Source: Pseudomonadota bacterium (lineage in GTDB: Bacteria; Pseudomonadota; Gammaproteobacteria; Burkholderiales; Burkholderiaceae_C). Taken from it: a stretch of 36,376 nt of DNA. Positions 35,218 to 36,376 of this stretch are shown here, one piece after another (the stretch's first letter is position 1; each line of letters opens with the position of its first letter). A program made the translations under genes and the position numbers. The stretch lies in the NCBI GenBank assembly GCA_018240985.1, contig JAFEER010000278.1, forward strand, positions 1-36,376, in the 5' to 3' direction. Below the pieces are notes generated by a model. The model saw nothing but the letters and a program-made list of their open reading frames with translations. It was not told where the DNA came from and made no database searches.

Positions 35218-35631
35218 ATGAACCGCAGCACCTCTTTCCTCAGCGCCGGCCTGGCCGCATTGCTGCTTGCCGGCGCCGGCATGTCGCATGCGGCCACCAG
35301 CGCCACGCTGGTGATCCAGGCCGGCTCCCCCGGCTACCACGCCCCGGCCGCGTACCCCGTGCAATACCAGCCGCCCCCGCCGCGCTTCGAGCGTGTGCCG
35401 GCCCCGCGCCGCGGCATGGTGTGGTCGCAGGGCCATTGGGAATGGCGCGGCCAGCGCCACGTCTGGGTGCCGGGCCAGTGGATGCAGGTGCGCAAGGGCC
35501 AGCACTACCGCCAGCCGCATTGGGAGCAGCGCAGGGGCCAGTGGCACTTCGTCGGCGGCCGCTGGGATCGCGACGGCGACGGCGTGCCCAACCGGTATGA
35601 CCGCCGGCCGAACAATCCCTACCGCCATTGA
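35218..35631 (+). CDS. Exported YXWGXW-type repeat protein
   Basis: 137 residues with a Sec signal peptide (MNRSTSFLSAGLAALLLAGA, cleavage near SHA-A). The mature part has a proline-rich stretch then three WxxGHW/W-like repeats: VWSQGHWEWRGQRHVWVPGQ, followed by the basic RQPHWEQRRGQWHFVGGRWD and DRDGDGVPNRYD. This tail (DGDGVPNRYD) resembles a calcium-binding thrombospondin-3-like loop. Such BcpO/YXWGXW proteins are exported and of unknown role. Ribosome-binding site AAGGAG at 35205-35210. No neighbour in the same operon. Confidence 0.85.
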   Translation: MNRSTSFLSAGLAALLLAGAGMSHAATSATLVIQAGSPGYHAPAAYPVQYQPPPPRFERVPAPRRGMVWSQGHWEWRGQRHVWVPGQWMQVRKGQHYRQPHWEQRRGQWHFVGGRWDRDGDGVPNRYDRRPNNPYRH

Positions 35632-35762
35632 TGCGCCCGTGGCGTGGGTCTGCAGGAATAGCCTGTTTTGCTTGATTAGCGAAGTAATCGGGCCAAGGCC
35701 GCAAATCGCCCGAAAGTCGCTCGAAAAAATTCATTGAAAATCAATTACTTAGGAGGAGCGAC

Positions 35763-35843
35763 TTGAGAGCAACGAGTCTCATATGGCTTGTCTTACTCCC
35801 TCCCCCTCTGGGGGAGGGTTGGGGTGGGGGCCAGCGACGCTAG
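35763..35843 (+). pseudogene. Possible gene start cut short by a palindromic repeat
   Basis: A strong AGGAGGAG ribosome-binding site (35751-35758) lies six bases before a TTG. The frame reads (M)RATSLIWLVLL, a good start of a signal peptide, then enters repeat R3 at 35795 and stops at 35841-35843. Could be the 5' end of an exported protein destroyed by insertion of R3, or coincidence. Confidence 0.25.
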
Positions 35844-35912
35844 CGCGTTGCTGCCGGCAAGATGCCGGCGCTCCAGCCCCCATCCCAACCTTCCCCCAAA
35901 GGGGGAAGGAGT
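35795..35912. repeat. MITE-like long palindrome, 118 bp (R3)
   Basis: Left arm ACTCCCTCCCCCTCTGGGGG continuing AGGGTTGGGGTGGGGGC; the right arm is its reverse complement with about four changes over 36 bp. The centre contains TAGCGC and GCCGGCAAGATGCCGGC. The right half matches R1 (909-987) nearly base for base. Confidence 0.85.
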
Positions 35913-35929
35913 CTGATACAGCTTTCTAA

Positions 35930-35987
35930 TCTATCTATTTTGATAGCTGTCAGCGCTTTACCAGCAAGCGCTAGAGGCAAAAATCAC
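35930..35987 (+). repeat. Dispersed ATAGCT...AGCGCTT repeat, copy F
   Basis: CTATTTTGATAGCTGTCAGC, then GCTTTACCAGCAAGCGCTAG and AGGCAAAAATCAC. Best intergenic copy; the AGCGCTT and AAGCGCT blocks form the inverted core. The rest of 35632-36150 besides R3 and this copy shows no supported gene. Confidence 0.8.
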
Positions 35988-36150
35988 TGCAAATACCGGT
36001 CTGACCGCTGCTTCCGTGTGCCGGGGCGCGGCGCCGCAGATATGCATATAGCGCGCCCGCATGTGAATTTCCCCACAATGGCGAGGTCTCCGCTGCGCCT
36101 ACATGATTCGGCGCGGCACCGCACTGACCCAGCACAAGGAAAGCCACGCC

Positions 36151-36376
36151 ATGCACTCCCCTCTTCGTCGGGCCACTACGGCCATTGCCACGCTGCTGAT
36201 CGCGGCCTCTGGCCTCGCGCACGCGGCCGACTATCCCCAGCAGCCCATCACGCTCATCATGGGCTTTCCGGCGGGCTCGGGCGTGGACGTGGTGGCGCGC
36301 GCGGTACAGGAGCCGCTGGGCCAGAAGCTGGGCCAGCCCATCATCATCGACTACAAGTCCGGCGCGGCCGGCAACA
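36151..36376 (+). CDS. Bug/TctC-family tripartite tricarboxylate-type binding protein (partial, cut by window end)
   Basis: 75 codons are visible. Sec signal peptide MHSPLRRATTAIATLLIAAS with cleavage after AHA, then ADYPQQPITLIMGFPAGSGV and DVVARAVQEPLGQKLGQPII, the invariant opening of Bug (TctC-like) periplasmic proteins, which bind carboxylates and related small molecules. AAGGAAAG lies before the ATG; an in-frame ATG at 36103 would put the signal peptide 16 residues in. Downstream partners are outside the window. Confidence 0.9.
   Translation, partial: MHSPLRRATTAIATLLIAASGLAHAADYPQQPITLIMGFPAGSGVDVVARAVQEPLGQKLGQPIIIDYKSGAAGN

Noticed and set aside
34932..35912. CRISPR array in the repeat-rich gaps
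   Set aside because: The repeats are palindromes of unequal length with no regular spacer unit.
36103..36150. Upstream start for the Bug-family protein
   Set aside because: It would place 16 polar residues before the signal peptide; the ATG at 36151 has AAGGAAAG at good spacing.

Overview
The window is GC-rich chromosomal DNA that looks like a beta-proteobacterium of the Comamonadaceae (Acidovorax / Alicycliphilus / Diaphorobacter-like). This rests on the protein types (Bug/TctC binding protein, TctDE-type two-component system, DUF2145, LplT-PlsC fusion) and on dispersed palindromic repeats of a kind I associate with that family. No rRNA, tRNA, CRISPR, prophage or intact insertion sequence was seen. 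The organism assignment is inference.

Layout. 1-2500: a partial Ala/Lys-rich protein, a BI-1/YccA membrane protein, a repeat element abutting a decayed argE 3' end, and a secreted type II asparaginase with a clear terminator. 2510-5590: a visibly lower-GC island with a GT2 glycosyltransferase translationally coupled to a two-repeat NDP-hexose 2,3-dehydratase, then a possible gene remnant. 5589-11610, minus strand: one tightly packed run reading binding protein, AEC carrier, GT39 (ArnT-like), GT2 (ArnC/GtrB-like), GtrA and YdjC/ChbG deacetylase. The last four resemble the Francisella FlmF2/FlmK/NaxD and Bordetella Lgm systems that add hexosamine to lipid A.

11672-20912, plus strand: a TctD/TctE two-component system, then a five-gene unit: ATP-citrate lyase beta-like protein, an unusually long ATP-citrate lyase alpha-like protein, a CitMHS-type citrate-metal/proton symporter, a universal stress protein and a second binding protein paralogous to the one divergent from tctD. 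I read this as a citrate sensing, uptake and cleavage module: CitM imports citrate, the lyase pair splits it to acetyl-CoA and oxaloacetate, and two orphan periplasmic binding proteins may present ligand to TctE. This is the most interesting system in the window.

20971-36376: Rep helicase, a lipoprotein whose signal peptide is encoded by a dispersed repeat, outer-membrane phospholipase A, a small unknown protein, a second Usp, Tgt, a MASE1-like/GGEEF diguanylate cyclase, a zinc-ribbon membrane protein, a PAS protein, a YiaAB / unknown / DUF2145 operon, an LplT-PlsC fusion for phospholipid repair, an XRE-type regulator, a YXWGXW-type secreted protein, and the start of a Bug-family binding protein cut by the window end. 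Intergenic spaces here are rich in two or three families of palindromic repeats.
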